Shown here: in pieces, positions 63,356 through 64,000 of the stretch
How positions within the stretch are numbered: the stretch's first letter is position 1
How the letters are laid out: each line of letters starts with the position of its first letter
Assembly: GCF_000218685.1 (NCBI RefSeq)
Contig: NW_006763294.1
Location: forward strand, 2,689,174 to 2,753,173
Length of the DNA: 64,000 nucleotides
DNA from: Serpula lacrymans var. lacrymans S7.9
Taxonomy: Eukaryota > Basidiomycota > Agaricomycetes > Boletales > Serpulaceae
Direction: 5' to 3'
The notes under the pieces: generated by a model
Seen by the model: only the letters and a program-made list of their open reading frames with translations
The model's database searches: none
What the model was told of the DNA's origin: nothing
Translations under genes and position numbers: made by a program

Positions 63356-64000
63356 TCACTCGCTCATCCATTCGCCACCGTTTGCCAGCTTGGAAAACAC
63401 GCCCTTGCGTTCCATGAGGCTTTCGTACGTGCCTTGCTCGCGCACCTCCCCATCCTCAACGACCAAAATCCGATCGCACATCTGCATCACAGCAAGTTTA
63501 TGAGTGATCATGATCGTCGTCCTCCCCACTTTGGCTCCACGGATGGTGTCAAGCACTGCAGATTGGTTTGCGGGATCCAAAGCGGATGTGCACTCGTCCA
63601 GAATCAACACTTTGGCAGGTCGGGCCAGCGCGCGTGCGATTTGGAGGCGTTGAGCTTGTCCGCCTGAAATCAGCGAGGCATTCTCGCCCACGAGGGTGTC
63701 GTAGCCCTGGGGAAGAGACACGATGAAGTCGTGGACGTTCGCGGCCTTTGCTGCACGGACGACCTCAGCTTCGGTCATGTCGTCGCCTACTCGTCCATAT
63801 GCGATGTTCTCTCGGATGCTGGCGTCGAAAAGATTAGGGTTCTGGCTGACAACTGCGACGTGCTCGCGAAGGTGTTGCACATCAGTGGCTCGAAGCTCGT
63901 TCGTGCCGATCGAGATGGCACCAGAGTCGGGTTCATATAGTCTTTGCAACATGGCTGCGATCGTTGATTTTCCGCAGCCTGAGGAGCCAACTATGGCAAC
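63356..64000 (-). CDS. ABCB transporter, C-terminal nucleotide-binding domain (partial)
   Basis: The gene runs off the right edge; 214 codons to the stop are inside with no intron. Visible: Walker A VGSSGCGKST, Q-loop VAVVSQNPNLFDASI, signature SLISGGQAQRLQIARAL, Walker B VLILDECTSALD, switch His in MITHKLAV. The signature is ISGGQ rather than LSGGQ, and the D-loop has DECTSALD rather than DEATSALD; I recall the same Cys in yeast Ste6, the a-factor exporter. This is the last domain of a full ABCB transporter (two TM and two ATPase halves). Mating-pheromone export is a possibility, other ABCB drug exporters equally so. Confidence 0.88.
   Translation of the reverse strand, partial: VAIVGSSGCGKSTIAAMLQRLYEPDSGAISIGTNELRATDVQHLREHVAVVSQNPNLFDASIRENIAYGRVGDDMTEAEVVRAAKAANVHDFIVSLPQGYDTLVGENASLISGGQAQRLQIARALARPAKVLILDECTSALDPANQSAVLDTIRGAKVGRTTIMITHKLAVMQMCDRILVVEDGEVREQGTYESLMERKGVFSKLANGGEWMSE

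Noticed and set aside
1..64000. CRISPR arrays, bacterial operons, phage genes
   Set aside because: None seen; gene structure is eukaryotic throughout and no regularly spaced short repeats were found.

Overview
This is nuclear DNA of a mushroom-forming fungus (Basidiomycota, probably Agaricomycetes). Genes are split by many 45-70 base GT-AG introns, the proteome is basidiomycete-like (CAP59-type GT69, CFEM-GPI protein, DUF6534-like 7-TM protein, Tof1, Gpi11, PBDC1, Rrp43), and tRNA-Ala genes carry introns. No species is claimed. All splice models were read by eye from GT/AG sites, reading phase and recalled family motifs; none has been aligned to transcripts.

Positions 1-17,500 are a nest of transposons with no recognisable host gene. 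A Ty3/gypsy chromovirus (3,110-10,041) has two 358-bp LTRs differing at one base, a 1,456-codon pol ORF with a chromodomain, and one premature stop in gag. It sits inside a dead PIF/Harbinger-like transposase gene. A Copia element (12,243-16,932) has lost integrase and reverse transcriptase and is split by a 2-kb insertion that itself holds a solo LTR. Solo LTRs of three families, several with clear 5-bp target duplications, fill the rest. A 100-N gap lies at 821-920.

Positions 17,500-28,000 hold host genes: a ZZZ3-like SANT protein (-), a large low-complexity protein (+), PBDC1/YPL225W (+) and the replication-fork protein Tof1/Timeless (+). Positions 28,000-38,000 are gene-poor, with only a bZIP factor and a transaldolase-like protein whose recalled catalytic residues are substituted.

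Positions 38,000-51,300 are dense: amino-acid permease (-), Pho13-type phosphatase (+), Gpi11 (-), a 7-TM protein (-), a decayed partial copy of Gpi11 (-), eL34 (+), a tetraspanin-like protein (-), a CFEM-GPI protein (-) and eL31 (+).

Positions 51,600-64,000 hold a divergent CAP59-type mannosyltransferase / SGNH-like pair, two intron-containing tRNA-Ala(CGC) genes, a divergent WW-protein / UspA-protein pair, a conserved-looking protein of uncertain identity flanked by an inverted copy of its own 5' end, the exosome subunit Rrp43, and the end of an ABCB transporter running off the window. The genes are mostly unrelated housekeeping functions. The one functional grouping suggested by layout is cell-surface glycan work: the CAP59/SGNH pair, with Gpi11 and the GPI-anchored CFEM protein nearby but not linked.
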